64,000 nt of DNA, taken from NCBI GenBank assembly GCA_017484285.1, contig JAFUTH010000005.1, positions 186,001-250,000 on the forward strand, in the 5' to 3' direction. Made by a program: the position numbers and the translations under genes. Position 1 is the first letter of the stretch, and every line of letters begins with the position of its first letter. The DNA is from Treponema sp. GTDB taxonomy: Bacteria; Spirochaetota; Spirochaetia; Treponematales; Treponemataceae. Shown in pieces: positions 1 through 6,710 of this stretch. The notes beneath the pieces are model-generated. The model was given only the letters and a program-made list of their open reading frames with translations, did no database searches and had not been told where the DNA came from.

Positions 1-1
1 T

Positions 2-469
2 GTCCTTATTACTGATTTGAATATCGAAGGCAGCGTAGAAAACGGTCTTTCCTTGATTAAAAATTGCCGTTCCGCCTTTCCGTCCGTAAGGATTGTGGTC
101 TATTCCATGCATTCAGCCGGCAGCATTGTGAGCGGAGCCTTGGAAGCGGGCTGTGACGGCTTTGTTTCCAAAATGAGCGACGAAGCGGAACTCAAAAACG
201 CCCTTGAAAATGCCGTTCTGGGAAAGCGTTATGTTGATCCGGAAATTGCCCCGAATCTTGTTACTTTTGAAAAAACTCTATCCCAGTTCACTCAGCGCGA
301 AAACGAGATTCTCCGCCTGATTTTGCAGAATAAATCCAATGTTCAGATTGCGGAAGAACTTGGGATTAACAAGCGCACCGTCGAAAATTGCATCAGCCGC
401 ATTTACAATAAAACAGGTTTTTCAACCCACAAGGAGCTGATTGCAAGTTTCGGAAGCGGAGATTTTTAG
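2..469 (+). CDS. LuxR/NarL-type response regulator, 5' end outside window
   Basis: The reading frame is already open at base 2 and its first residues read VLITDLNIEG, the usual beta-3 strand of a receiver domain; the Asp in TDL is the likely phosphorylation site. The rest of the receiver follows (VVYSMH, then GFVSK with the conserved Lys), and residues about 92-155 are a LuxR-type helix-turn-helix (FTQRENEILRLI, AEELGINKRTVENCISRIYNK). It is therefore the C-terminal three quarters of a two-component transcription regulator, with the start missing to the left. No partner kinase is in the window. A TTG at 17 could be called as a start but would remove the phosphoacceptor, so I treat the gene as partial. 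Confidence 0.9.
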   Translation, partial: VLITDLNIEGSVENGLSLIKNCRSAFPSVRIVVYSMHSAGSIVSGALEAGCDGFVSKMSDEAELKNALENAVLGKRYVDPEIAPNLVTFEKTLSQFTQRENEILRLILQNKSNVQIAEELGINKRTVENCISRIYNKTGFSTHKELIASFGSGDF

Positions 470-565
470 CATTTGGGCGCTACGGCTTCGCCGTCGGGCT
501 TTCCGCACTTCGCTAACGCTCATTGCCAGTGAACTGGCAACTTCGGGGCTCCATACCCTAGCGCT
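470..565. repeat. Intergenic hairpin-rich segment
   Basis: This GC-rich spacer between convergent genes contains a perfect 8-bp-arm hairpin (TTGCCAGT-GA-ACTGGCAA, 523-540) and a smaller ACGGC/GCCGT hairpin near 482-496. No T-tract follows, so a Rho-independent terminator is not obvious. It resembles the hairpin-dense filler seen again at 2154-2262 and 2790-2945. I see no gene here. Confidence 0.5.
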
Positions 566-1069
566 TTAGCCGCCCAGGTATGCCTTTTTGACGCTCTCAT
601 CATGAATCATTTCTTCAGAATTTCCAGAAGATGCGACTTCACCAGTTTCCAGAATGTAAACGCGGTTTGCAATACTCATCGCCTTGAATGCGTTCTGCTC
701 TACCAAAAGAATCGTAGTTCCGTCTTTGTTGATTTTCTGGATAATGTCAAAAATCTCGTCGACAAGAATCGGTGCAAGACCCATACTCGGCTCATCCAAA
801 AGAAGAAGCTCCGGTTTTGACATGAGGGCGCGCCCCATCGCAAGCATCTGCTGTTCGCCGCCAGAAAGAGTGCCCGCAAGCTGCTTTACCCTCTCGCGCA
901 ATCGTGGGAAAAGTTCGTAGACATGTTCCAAATCGGCTTTAATCTGTGCCGTGTCCTTTCGCAAGTACGCGCCCATTTCAAGGTTTTCTTTGACTGTAAG
1001 GTTAGCAAAAACGCGGCGTCCTTCCGGAACATGAATCAATCCCGCTTTTACGATTTTGTCAGGCAAGAA
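566..1069 (-). pseudogene. livF: livF remnant: C-terminal part of a branched-chain amino acid ABC transporter ATPase
   Basis: The translated frame carries the LivF hallmark VPEGRRVF, then ENLEMGAYLRKD, the signature motif LSGGEQQMLAMGRALM, Walker B LLLLDEPSMGLAP and the H-loop region ILLVEQN, ending VKKAYLGG at a normal LivF C terminus. LivF is normally about 235 residues; here everything before LPDKIVKAG is missing, including the Walker A motif. Upstream of about 1060-1070 the frame continues only into unrelated sequence belonging to an opposite-strand gene. No livG/M/H/K lies upstream, so the gene is a cut-off stump left by a deletion or rearrangement, or by an assembly join. It cannot bind ATP as it stands. 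Confidence 0.85.
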
Positions 1070-1574
1070 AATCACGCAAAAAGAATACGATTTTTTCAAG
1101 GAAGCGTTTTTCAAGGTCGAAGAAAACGGCTCATATTATCTTTACGAGGATTTGTTCGCCACTCAGCGAAATAACGCAATCACAAAGATTTTCAAGCTTC
1201 TTGAAATTTCATCTGGAATTCTTGCCCCAGTGCTTGATTTTGAATTGAATGCCGATTCTTCCTACAATGGCTTTGGAAACGAAATGAAATACCCGTCTTG
1301 TTATGCAAGCTATGACAGTGCAACGAATACCAGGCTTGTTTCTCCTCTCGGTGGAATTCTTAAAAAAGGCGACAAGGTGAGGTTCGAGATTTCAAGCAAG
1401 GATTTTTCAGGAATCGCTGTAAATGTATCTGGCTCCCTAACCCCTTTAAAAAAAGATGCTAAAGGCATATATTCGGCAGAACTTGAAATCGGGGAAGTCG
1501 AGAATGTCGTAGTATACGGCACAAAGAACGGAAAAAATTACAGCGGTTTATGGTTCTATGGTGTTGAAAAATAG
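1056..1574 (+). pseudogene. C-terminal fragment of an unknown protein with beta-rich domains
   Basis: About 170 codons are open on the plus strand, ending FYGVEK. The first codons lie inside the livF remnant, so the natural start is missing and true homology probably begins about KKITQKEYDFF (near 1068). The protein is rich in short alternating strands (KGDKVRFEISSKDFSGIAVN, then YSAELEIGEVENVVVYG) with no signal peptide, membrane span or catalytic motif. A similar strand pattern occurs in the fragment at 2021-2376, so both may come from one family of multi-domain surface or cytoplasmic proteins. Function unknown. It could be expressed from the TTG at 1056, but the abrupt join with livF argues for a fragment. 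Confidence 0.5.
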
Positions 1575-1615
1575 GATTATGCAAAAAATTGCTTGATATG
1601 AATATGGGGAAAAAC

Positions 1616-2014
1616 ATGAGAAAATGCAATTTTTGCAGTGAAATTTTATCTGATAATGCAAAATTTTGTCCACAATGTGGTAAACGCCAATATAAATCTG
1701 CTTCGGGGAAAAATGTTCCACTTGGAGAGCGTGCTGCAGCAATTATTTCTTATATCTATTGGATTGGATTTGCTGTATCAGTTTGTCTCGGAGATAAGGA
1801 TTCAGAATTTGTGAAATTCCACCAGAATCAGGCATTTATTTTACACTTAGCAACAATTGTATTTTGGCTTGTTTCTTATGTTACTAGAATAAAACTTTTA
1901 TACTCCATTGCTTATATTTTTATTATTATTTTTTGGATTTTTGGAATTGTTTGTGCTGCCCGACATGAAATTCGTGAAATTCCATTTTTTAGTAAAATTC
2001 AGATAATAAGGTAA
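1616..2014 (+). CDS. Zinc-ribbon membrane protein, DUF4870/TIC20-like
   Basis: The ATG at 1616 has a good ribosome site (GGGGA, 5 bases upstream), which I prefer to the upstream in-frame TTG at 1589. Residues 1-25 form a zinc ribbon (CNFC and CPQCG pairs); after a short linker come about three hydrophobic segments. The stretch EFVKFHQNQAF between the first two spans matches the FVRFHAxQS motif of DUF4870-type small membrane proteins. Such fusions occur widely in bacteria with no established role. This is the only apparently complete gene among the fragments of 0.5-2.7 kb, and it is AT-rich compared with the rest of the window. Confidence 0.75.
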   Translation: MRKCNFCSEILSDNAKFCPQCGKRQYKSASGKNVPLGERAAAIISYIYWIGFAVSVCLGDKDSEFVKFHQNQAFILHLATIVFWLVSYVTRIKLLYSIAYIFIIIFWIFGIVCAARHEIREIPFFSKIQIIR

Positions 2015-2020
2015 AAAGCT

Positions 2021-2376
2021 CAGTCATATAAATTTTCTGTCCGCATCGAAAACAAAAAATTTGTCGCTGTGATTTGTGGCAAGGATTTTATTCAGCTTGA
2101 AAATGACGGAAACGGATTGTTTTATACGATTATTTCGCAGAAAAATCCCCGCGTTAAGGATGCGGAAGGCGGCGTTAGCCGTTCCGAAGCGTAGCGTAGG
2201 AATAGAGTGCGGAAGCACGGAACCTGTAGCAGCCTGACCCGAACGAAGTGAGGGGAACGCCCAAATTCATCTCAGAAAAGCTCTCCAAAGAGTTGTTCGC
2301 AAACGGTCAGGTCTACAGCCAGTACTGCGACGAAAACGGCCAGCCGACAATGAAAAGATACAAAATTGTTATTTAA
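2021..2376 (+). pseudogene. Unknown gene fragment interrupted by a hairpin repeat
   Basis: From 2021 an open frame reads YKFSVRIENKKFVAVICGKD and continues to about 2154, where it enters a GC-rich repeat and stops (TAG at 2192). A second frame emerges right after the repeat at 2263, reads FISEKLSKELFANGQ and ends MKRYKIVI at 2376. The two halves look like one C-terminal domain, but the frames differ (positions congruent to 2 and then 1 modulo 3), so the repeat breaks the gene. There is no start codon at the left. The strand pattern resembles the fragment at 1056-1574. Function unknown. Confidence 0.5.
2154..2262. repeat. GC-rich interspersed repeat breaking a coding frame
   Basis: A 109-bp block of short, nearly self-complementary words (GGCGGCGTTAGCC, GTGCGGAAGCAC, and GGGGAACGCCC at the right edge) is clearly different in composition from the AT-richer coding sequence on both sides. 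It introduces an in-frame stop and a frame change into the surrounding fragment. The right edge matches where the reading frame resumes, which suggests insertion rather than divergence. Confidence 0.55.
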
Positions 2377-2379
2377 AGG

Positions 2380-2458
2380 GGCGACAAGGATGTCGCCAGT
2401 TTTTAAAAGCATAATTGATCCCCGACAACCTTTAGGTTGTCGTACGACACGGAGGTCG
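2380..2458 (+). repeat. Type-C hairpin repeat at a gene-fragment junction
   Basis: Three consecutive hairpins are visible: GGCGAC-aaggat-GTCGCC (2380-2397), CGACAACC-TTTA-GGTTGTCG (2423-2442), and CGAC-ACGGAG-GTCG (2445-2458). The last unit resembles CGACATGGATGTCG at 39308-39321, where it also follows a perfect 10-bp-arm hairpin of different sequence. The block lies exactly between the end of the unknown fragment and the first recognisable purL codon, so it may be the recombination point. Confidence 0.55.
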
Positions 2459-2650
2459 AAGAACGGCTCAGCCTACGCAATCGAAGGTCTCACCAGCCCG
2501 AACGGTCTCGTCCTCGGCAAAATGGGTCACTCTGAGCGCACCGTCGGCATCGGCGGCTTCGAACCGAACCTGATTAAGAACATCGCCCGCTACGAGGAAG
2601 CCTCTTCTTGTCAAAACTTGTTCAAAGCTGGTGTAAGGTATTTCAGCTAG
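2459..2650 (+). pseudogene. purL: purL remnant: C-terminal tail of FGAM synthase
   Basis: The frame after the repeat reads NGSAYAIEGLTSPNG, VLGKMGHSER and FKAGVRYFS. These are the last segments of the glutaminase domain of long-form phosphoribosylformylglycinamidine synthase, including the His and Glu region (GHSER) of the amidotransferase triad. The full enzyme is about 1,200 residues; only about 60 remain. There is a small unusual stretch (TVGIGGFEPNLIKNIARYEE) where the family normally has a short loop. No start codon or promoter is plausible. It is a remnant from rearrangement or an assembly join. The intact purL must be elsewhere. Confidence 0.8.
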
Positions 2651-2681
2651 GACAAACTGTAACAGACTTTGCGTGCCAGAA

Positions 2682-2760
2682 CCTTCGCAACATAGTTGCT
2701 CGGAGACTCGACTAAAAACTTGCCTCGCAAGTTTTTTCGCCTGCGGCGACCGTCTCCCTA
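2682..2760 (+). repeat. Type-B hairpin repeat, copy 1
   Basis: This copy starts CCTTCGCAACATAG, contains TGCTCGGAGACTCG, then an AAAACTTG/CAAGTTTT hairpin around a CCTCG-type loop, and ends at CTCCCTA. The same order of elements occurs at 7982-8073 (minus), 47847-47921 (minus) and 52325-52398 (plus). The inner hairpin arms vary between copies but always stay complementary, which indicates selection or replication through a folded structure. It follows the purL stump by about 30 bp. Confidence 0.8.
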
Positions 2761-2789
2761 TGTTCCGCGCGGGAGTGAGATATTTTAAG

Positions 2790-2945
2790 TAACGGAAAGG
2801 TGAAAATTGGGGAGGGGAAAGCCTTCCCCTCGCTCCAACCGCTTCGCGTTTTCCGCTACCCCTTCTACGGGGGTAGGAAGCGGCTCTGCGTCGCAGAGCA
2901 AAAACGCTTGAGAAGCGTTTTTAGCGAGTCTCGGTGAAGGCTATG
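2790..2945. repeat. Hairpin-dense non-coding block
   Basis: Serial hairpins fill this stretch: GGGGAaagccTTCCCC, CTACCCCttctaCGGGGGTAG, GCTCTGCGTCGCAGAGC and AAAAACGCTtgagAAGCGTTTTT. The last one, followed by AGCGAGTCTC, matches the core of the type-B repeat in minus orientation, so this block probably includes a decayed copy. No open frame of note crosses it. It separates the gene fragments from the EcsC/YkvA operon. Confidence 0.55.
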
Positions 2946-3014
2946 CCTGAACCGCCCCCGTAACGCCCCCTCTAAAACTCGACTGAGAACGATTCTTGCT
3001 TTCCCTTCTTCCCT

Positions 3015-3317
3015 CTACCGTATTAGTAGCACGGCAACGCCCAGAACAGTTCCAATCATGGCGACAGCCGACACACACAAAAGCCCAACGATAAACGGAA
3101 AGGTTTTGTTGATTTTTGAAGCAATTTGATTCACATTCGCTACAGTTTCATTCGTGCTTGCAAGTGCTTTCTGTATGTCGCCTACAATTGAGTTGTTTAC
3201 TTTGCCTGCGATTTCATCAAGATTGTGAAGTGTGGAGCTGATTTTTGGCACAATTTCGCGGTCAACTTTGTCGAGAAGATTTTCGCTTTTTTCAAGAATG
3301 TCGGGTTTCAATCCCAT
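3015..3317 (-). CDS. Small tail-anchored coiled-coil protein
   Basis: The 100-residue product has a polar, heptad-like N-terminal two thirds (ILEKSENLLDKVDREI, then repeated Asn/Ile/Val spacing) and a single C-terminal hydrophobic span (FIVGLLCVSAVAMIGTVLGV), so it should be anchored by its tail with the coiled coil in the cytoplasm. It begins 2 bases after the stop of the YkvA gene and is the last gene of the four-gene minus-strand operon. I do not recognise a family; the layout resembles the DUF948-like or t-SNARE-like small membrane proteins often found with stress genes. Confidence 0.6.
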   Translation of the reverse strand: MGLKPDILEKSENLLDKVDREIVPKISSTLHNLDEIAGKVNNSIVGDIQKALASTNETVANVNQIASKINKTFPFIVGLLCVSAVAMIGTVLGVAVLLIR

Positions 3318-3319
3318 GT

Positions 3320-3736
3320 TTATCCCTTTGAGCTATCACTTTTCCATTTTTTGAATTTTTCAATATCAAGTCCTATTGCGGCTAATAGTGCGCCAATAAT
3401 CCCAGCGTCATCAACAAGTCCCACAACAGGGATAAAGGCAGGGATTATATCAATCGGAGAGAAAACATATGCAAGAGAAAGCACGGTCATTGCAATTGTC
3501 GTGACAGGAATTTCTTTGTACGCACCTTTTGCAAAAGATTTAACCATATCTATAAGCGATTGAATATCGTCCGCAAATTTTTTGAGTGCACCTTTCAATG
3601 ACTTTTTCTTGATTTCTTCCTCGTGATTTAGAACGGTGTCCATGTCATCCTCGTCTACATTTCGTGCTTCCTTGAAATGCTCGAATGTTTTGTTCACCAT
3701 TTCTTCCTGTTCTGGGGTAAGTTCTTCTACTTGCAT
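3320..3736 (-). CDS. YkvA family (DUF1232) membrane protein
   Basis: Residues about 70-125 contain the DUF1232 core, YVFSPIDIIPAFIPVVGLVDD, in which the PIDxIP and DD residues are conserved across the family. The N-terminal half is charged and probably helical. YkvA-type proteins are small membrane proteins of unknown biochemical role, often beside stress or toxin-resistance genes. The gene lies 22 bp after the preceding unknown gene and 2 bp before the coiled-coil gene, so it is co-transcribed with both. Pairing with an EcsC-like protein in the same operon is the notable feature. Confidence 0.8.
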   Translation of the reverse strand: MQVEELTPEQEEMVNKTFEHFKEARNVDEDDMDTVLNHEEEIKKKSLKGALKKFADDIQSLIDMVKSFAKGAYKEIPVTTIAMTVLSLAYVFSPIDIIPAFIPVVGLVDDAGIIGALLAAIGLDIEKFKKWKSDSSKG

Positions 3737-3758
3737 TTTCGTATTTCTCCTTTAACTT

Positions 3759-4484
3759 TTAAAATTCAATTTCCAACTCAAACAAAACATTTCGCTGTGT
3801 TTCCAAAATTTCTTTATACGAACCGTCCATTCCAAAACCAGCCGCTTTTAGAGAAAAGGCGACATCAAGACTTTCATTGAGTTCGCGGGTCATTTCGATT
3901 TTTATTTTGCGCCCTGTCATTTTATTTTGCTTTTGCGGATTGCGTTGGTCGAACAGATTTTTTATATCAAAATCGTCATACAATCCGACTTGTTTTGCTT
4001 CGGCAATCGCTTCGTTATAACTTTCTTCTGAAAATTCGCCTGAAAAACTGTCTTCAAGAATGTAATCAGATTCATATTGTTCATTTTTCACACTTTGATA
4101 GCTTCCGTTTGCGTCAATAAGTTTAACCGTAAGGACATGGGCATTCGGTGTTTTTTCCTTTACTTTTTGAACTCCTTCCTCAAAAAGTGGCGGAAGACTT
4201 TCCAAGTATTCTTGATATAATTTTTCAATAGTAGCTTTGGCTTCATCATACTTTACTTCTTTTCCTTCATGAACTTGCATAAAATTGCGTTCTTTTTCAT
4301 TTTTAAAGAAAGAGGAACAAGACTTTCCTACTTCTGGCATCCAACCACATAAACTTTTTTTAAATTCTGCGTTTTTTCTTCTAAGTTCTTGTGCATCATA
4401 ATCTAAGACTTTTTTAGAGGTTATTGGCTCGTACACATAAATCACTTCACGGTTGATTTTTTCTTCGGTTGGTTCATTTGCCAT
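3759..4484 (-). CDS. Unknown 241-residue cytoplasmic protein
   Basis: No signal peptide or membrane span is visible. The sequence is acidic and Lys/Glu-rich with predicted helices (about residues 25-100) and alternating strands toward the end (KIKIEMTRELNESLDVAFSL, then VLFELEIEF), suggesting an alpha/beta or cone-like fold. I do not recognise it. It is second in the minus-strand operon, 12 bp after the EcsC-like gene and 22 bp before YkvA, so it likely works with those membrane proteins. AT-rich composition matches its neighbours and differs from the 6-20 kb region, hinting at transfer of the whole operon. Confidence 0.6.
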   Translation of the reverse strand: MANEPTEEKINREVIYVYEPITSKKVLDYDAQELRRKNAEFKKSLCGWMPEVGKSCSSFFKNEKERNFMQVHEGKEVKYDEAKATIEKLYQEYLESLPPLFEEGVQKVKEKTPNAHVLTVKLIDANGSYQSVKNEQYESDYILEDSFSGEFSEESYNEAIAEAKQVGLYDDFDIKNLFDQRNPQKQNKMTGRKIKIEMTRELNESLDVAFSLKAAGFGMDGSYKEILETQRNVLFELEIEF

Positions 4485-4496
4485 CTTTTATGTCTC

Positions 4497-4874
4497 CTAG
4501 TTTTTTACAAATTCTTTTATCGCGCGATTTGCGATTGCTTTTGTTTCGACAGCGTTAAATCCAGCATTGATGAAGCCAGGAATCACGGGAATCACTTTCA
4601 CCAAATTGACAGCACCTTTTGAGCCGAATTTGGTGGGAAATCTGAATCCAAGTTTCTGATTGATTTTTGTGAGAACTTTTGCAGGTAATTTTGCGATTTG
4701 GGTGTTGACCATTTTTTCCACGGCTTTTTCTTTGTTGCCATTGCATTGGGTCATATAGTCTTTCACAAATTCTTCTAATGGTTCTGAAACAGGCTGAATT
4801 CCCGAAAGGACTTTACCATAAAGACCTTCCAATATAACCAAACCTTTGTTTTCGCTTTCTAATTCTTCCGCCAT
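4497..4874 (-). CDS. EcsC-like protein
   Basis: Residues about 70-125 (LGFRFPTKFGSKGAVNLVKV, then IPGFINAGFNAVETKAIANR) match the C-terminal core of EcsC-family proteins, in which a Gly/Ala-rich amphipathic stretch precedes an N-A-x-F-x-x-x-x-T-K motif. EcsC proteins are associated with membranes in various bacteria, but their activity is unknown. At 125 residues it is shorter than typical EcsC (about 200-250), with only the last domain plus a helical N terminus. It is the first gene of the minus-strand operon; the intergenic 4875-4921 holds the promoter and a possible operator. Confidence 0.65.
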   Translation of the reverse strand: MAEELESENKGLVILEGLYGKVLSGIQPVSEPLEEFVKDYMTQCNGNKEKAVEKMVNTQIAKLPAKVLTKINQKLGFRFPTKFGSKGAVNLVKVIPVIPGFINAGFNAVETKAIANRAIKEFVKN

Positions 4875-4899
4875 ACTTCCTCCCTTATTTCTTCACGCA

Positions 4900-4928
4900 C
4901 GAAACAATCTTGTATTTATAATTGTTCG
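4900..4928. promoter_or_regulatory. Possible operator between the EcsC operon and the XRE gene
   Basis: An imperfect inverted repeat, CGAAACAAT and ATTGTTCG, separated by 12 AT-rich bases, sits in the short divergent region. Its place suggests binding of the adjacent XRE regulator. It overlaps the left end of the XRE open frame, so either the XRE start is downstream or its 5' end is decayed. Confidence 0.35.
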
Positions 4929-5236
4929 TTGGAAGGTGGGTCGAATTGAATTTGTTTTTTGCTTCCATAATTGAATTGGCTTCGGCGGTCGGTTTAAGCA
5001 ACAGCACATTTCTTTCTTATATTGATGCCCGCGGCGTTTTGCCAAATGTTGAAACGGCGGTAAAAATTGCGAAATATCTGGGCGTTACGGTGGAATATCT
5101 TGTCGAAAGCGAAAAAATCAATTTACCGCAAAGTCAAGACCAAAAAGAAAAAGCAAAACTCATGAATGCCTACGAAAAACTTTCTAACCACGACAAGTCC
5201 ATGCTCGTGAAAATCGCAAACGCTATGAGTGAGTAA
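4922..5236 (+). CDS. XRE-family helix-turn-helix protein, N terminus possibly decayed
   Basis: The core IIELASAVGLSNSTFLSYID followed by GVLPNVETAVKIAKYLGVTV is a Cro/cI-type HTH of the same subfamily as the proteins at 30903-31178 and 56030-56362. Those two begin with a conserved Phe-Trp about 18 residues before the HTH; here the equivalent region is RWVELNLFFAS with no ATG, only a TTG at 4922, and is about two residues shorter. A small frameshift or 5' decay is likely, although the HTH itself is intact. The C-terminal 35 residues form a Lys-rich helix (KLMNAYEKLSNHDKSMLVK). It probably regulated the divergent EcsC/YkvA operon. Confidence 0.65.
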   Translation: MFVGRWVELNLFFASIIELASAVGLSNSTFLSYIDARGVLPNVETAVKIAKYLGVTVEYLVESEKINLPQSQDQKEKAKLMNAYEKLSNHDKSMLVKIANAMSE

Positions 5237-5262
5237 AATTTGAATGAATGGGTAACGCCCTG

Positions 5263-5316
5263 CGTTCTCGGCGTTATTTGAACGCCATTCGTTCTCGGCG
5301 TTATTTGAACGCCATT
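5263..5316. repeat. Two tandem 27-bp units, each with a hairpin
   Basis: The unit CGTTCTCGGCGTTATTTGAA plus CGCCATT occurs twice head to tail (5263-5289 and 5290-5316). Each contains a palindrome GGCGTT-ATTTG-AACGCC, and a partial third arm (TAACGCC) lies just before. AT-rich sequence follows the second hairpin, so it may terminate the XRE transcript. Confidence 0.7.
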
Positions 5317-5501
5317 TATTTTATCATTCCCCGCTGTAAATTGCTGAAAATTGTTTCGCTGGAAGAGGCTGCCTGTTCCATTTTATTCCTGATTTCCTCA
5401 GATTTGTCATCAATGAACTGAGATGAAGACGCTGCAATATTTCCAAAGTTCTGTTCGAGAGTCTTTGTACGTACGCTCGTAAATACCGATTTTCCAGTAT
5501 G
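5316..5501 (-). pseudogene. C-terminal fragment of a coiled-coil protein
   Basis: The minus-strand frame ending at the TAA at 5316-5318 reads TLEQNFGNIAASSSQFID, then DKSEEIRNKMEQAASSSET and LQRGMIK. This looks like real coding sequence: regular heptads and Ser/Ala/Glu-rich helix, unlike the alternative frame on the same strand. It is blocked upstream by a stop (near 5502) with no start codon. The family is unrecognised. It is another gene stump at the right border of the mosaic. The stretch 5502-5640 shows no gene. Confidence 0.4.
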
Positions 5502-5670
5502 TCAAGATTGTGTAACTTCAAACTATCTAAATTATAAAAGGCTTTCCCGAAAAAGCAAATTAAATAACTGATAAAAAGGCAAAAGGACGGTCATCTCCTG
5601 CGCGCCCCCCTTTAGTAAATCGCATTTTTATTGTAAATTACGTGTATCTTCAAAAAAAGTAGGAAATACT

Positions 5671-6702
5671 ATGAAAAAATTGGTAACTCTGGTAGCGTCG
5701 GTTTTGCTTGCGCTTTCTCTCGCTTCTTGCGGAAAAAAAGTTGATTCTTCGGTCTGGCTTTCAAGTCTTGAAGATGGAAAAAAGGCGGCTCAGGCGGAGA
5801 ACAAAAAAATCTTCTTGTTTTTTAGTGCTGACGATGCCGATGAAATGAGCCCCGCGCTCAAAGAACATGTCTTTACGACCGAAGACTTCATCAAAACATA
5901 CACAGAAAAATATGTGCTCGTAAATATCGACTATTCAAATGCCCGCTATGAGGCGGAGCAAGAAGGGTTGCGCGAGGACATGAAAATCTTCGAAAAATAC
6001 AATGCCCAGGGTGTTCCGTATTTTTTGATTCTCTCAAAAGAGGGCTACGTTATCACGAAAGTGGCTTTTGATGCCGACGCTGATTTGGACTCGGCGCGCA
6101 TTACATTCAGCGAGGCGGAAGAAACTATCGCACGTTTTGATGAAAATCTTGCAAAAACAAAGACCGGCACAACGGAAGAGCGTCTTGCTGCCATCGATGA
6201 TATTTTTGACCACACTGACCCGTCAGTCGCCTATCATCTTACGCCGCTCAACAAATTGTATCTTTCTTTGGATAAAAACAATGCGAGCGGAAACAGCTCA
6301 AAGCACCTTATCGCGCTCACTTACGCGGCTGCGGAGGATTTCTTCCTTGACGAGCAGCCGGAAAAAGCGAGCCAGGAATTCGTAAAACTCGCAAAAAATA
6401 AAATTCTCACAGACAGCGAAAAGCAAATGTCTTATTACACGGCGGGCTATCTTTTGGCGCAGAGCGGAAGCACTGAGTATGACAAGGTAAAGGAATATTT
6501 CCAGCTTGCATACGATGCCGACCCCGAAACCGAAGAAGCACAGAACATTCAGATGGCAATCAATTACGTGCAGATGTTGATTGACGGCGAGGGCGACGAG
6601 GCTCCGAACTATGATGTTCCCGAAGCTCCTGCCGAAACTGCCGACGTTCCTGCCGAAGACGCTGTTTCTGACACTCCCGTTGCGGAAAATCCACAAAACT
6701 AG
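5671..6702 (+). CDS. Lipoprotein with thioredoxin-like fold and no redox cysteines
   Basis: Residues 1-20 are a lipoprotein signal (LSLASC lipobox, Cys20). Residues about 25-140 resemble thioredoxin-fold proteins of the DUF255/thioredoxin_7 kind: KIFLFFSADDADEMSP replaces the usual CxxC site, and a cis-Pro loop remains (GVPYFLIL). The C-terminal half is helical and repeat-like, resembling TPR (YYTAGYLLAQSGS, YFQLAYDADPETEEA), with an acidic Pro/Ala tail. Without cysteines it is unlikely to be an oxidoreductase; a periplasmic chaperone or scaffold role is possible. It has a ribosome site (GTAGGAAA) and is 8 bp upstream of the CorC pair, probably one operon. Confidence 0.75.
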   Translation: MKKLVTLVASVLLALSLASCGKKVDSSVWLSSLEDGKKAAQAENKKIFLFFSADDADEMSPALKEHVFTTEDFIKTYTEKYVLVNIDYSNARYEAEQEGLREDMKIFEKYNAQGVPYFLILSKEGYVITKVAFDADADLDSARITFSEAEETIARFDENLAKTKTGTTEERLAAIDDIFDHTDPSVAYHLTPLNKLYLSLDKNNASGNSSKHLIALTYAAAEDFFLDEQPEKASQEFVKLAKNKILTDSEKQMSYYTAGYLLAQSGSTEYDKVKEYFQLAYDADPETEEAQNIQMAINYVQMLIDGEGDEAPNYDVPEAPAETADVPAEDAVSDTPVAENPQN

Positions 6703-6710
6703 GAATCAGA

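Noticed and set aside
5324-5521. 65-residue minus-strand frame
   Set aside because: Another frame on the same strand (5316-5501) has a regular coiled-coil composition and is the likelier coding remnant.
470-5640. Integron cassette array
   Set aside because: Gene stumps and small genes separated by hairpins suggested cassettes, but no attC-type sites with RYYYAAC/GTTRRRY ends, no integrase, and genes in both orientations with missing 5' rather than whole cassettes.
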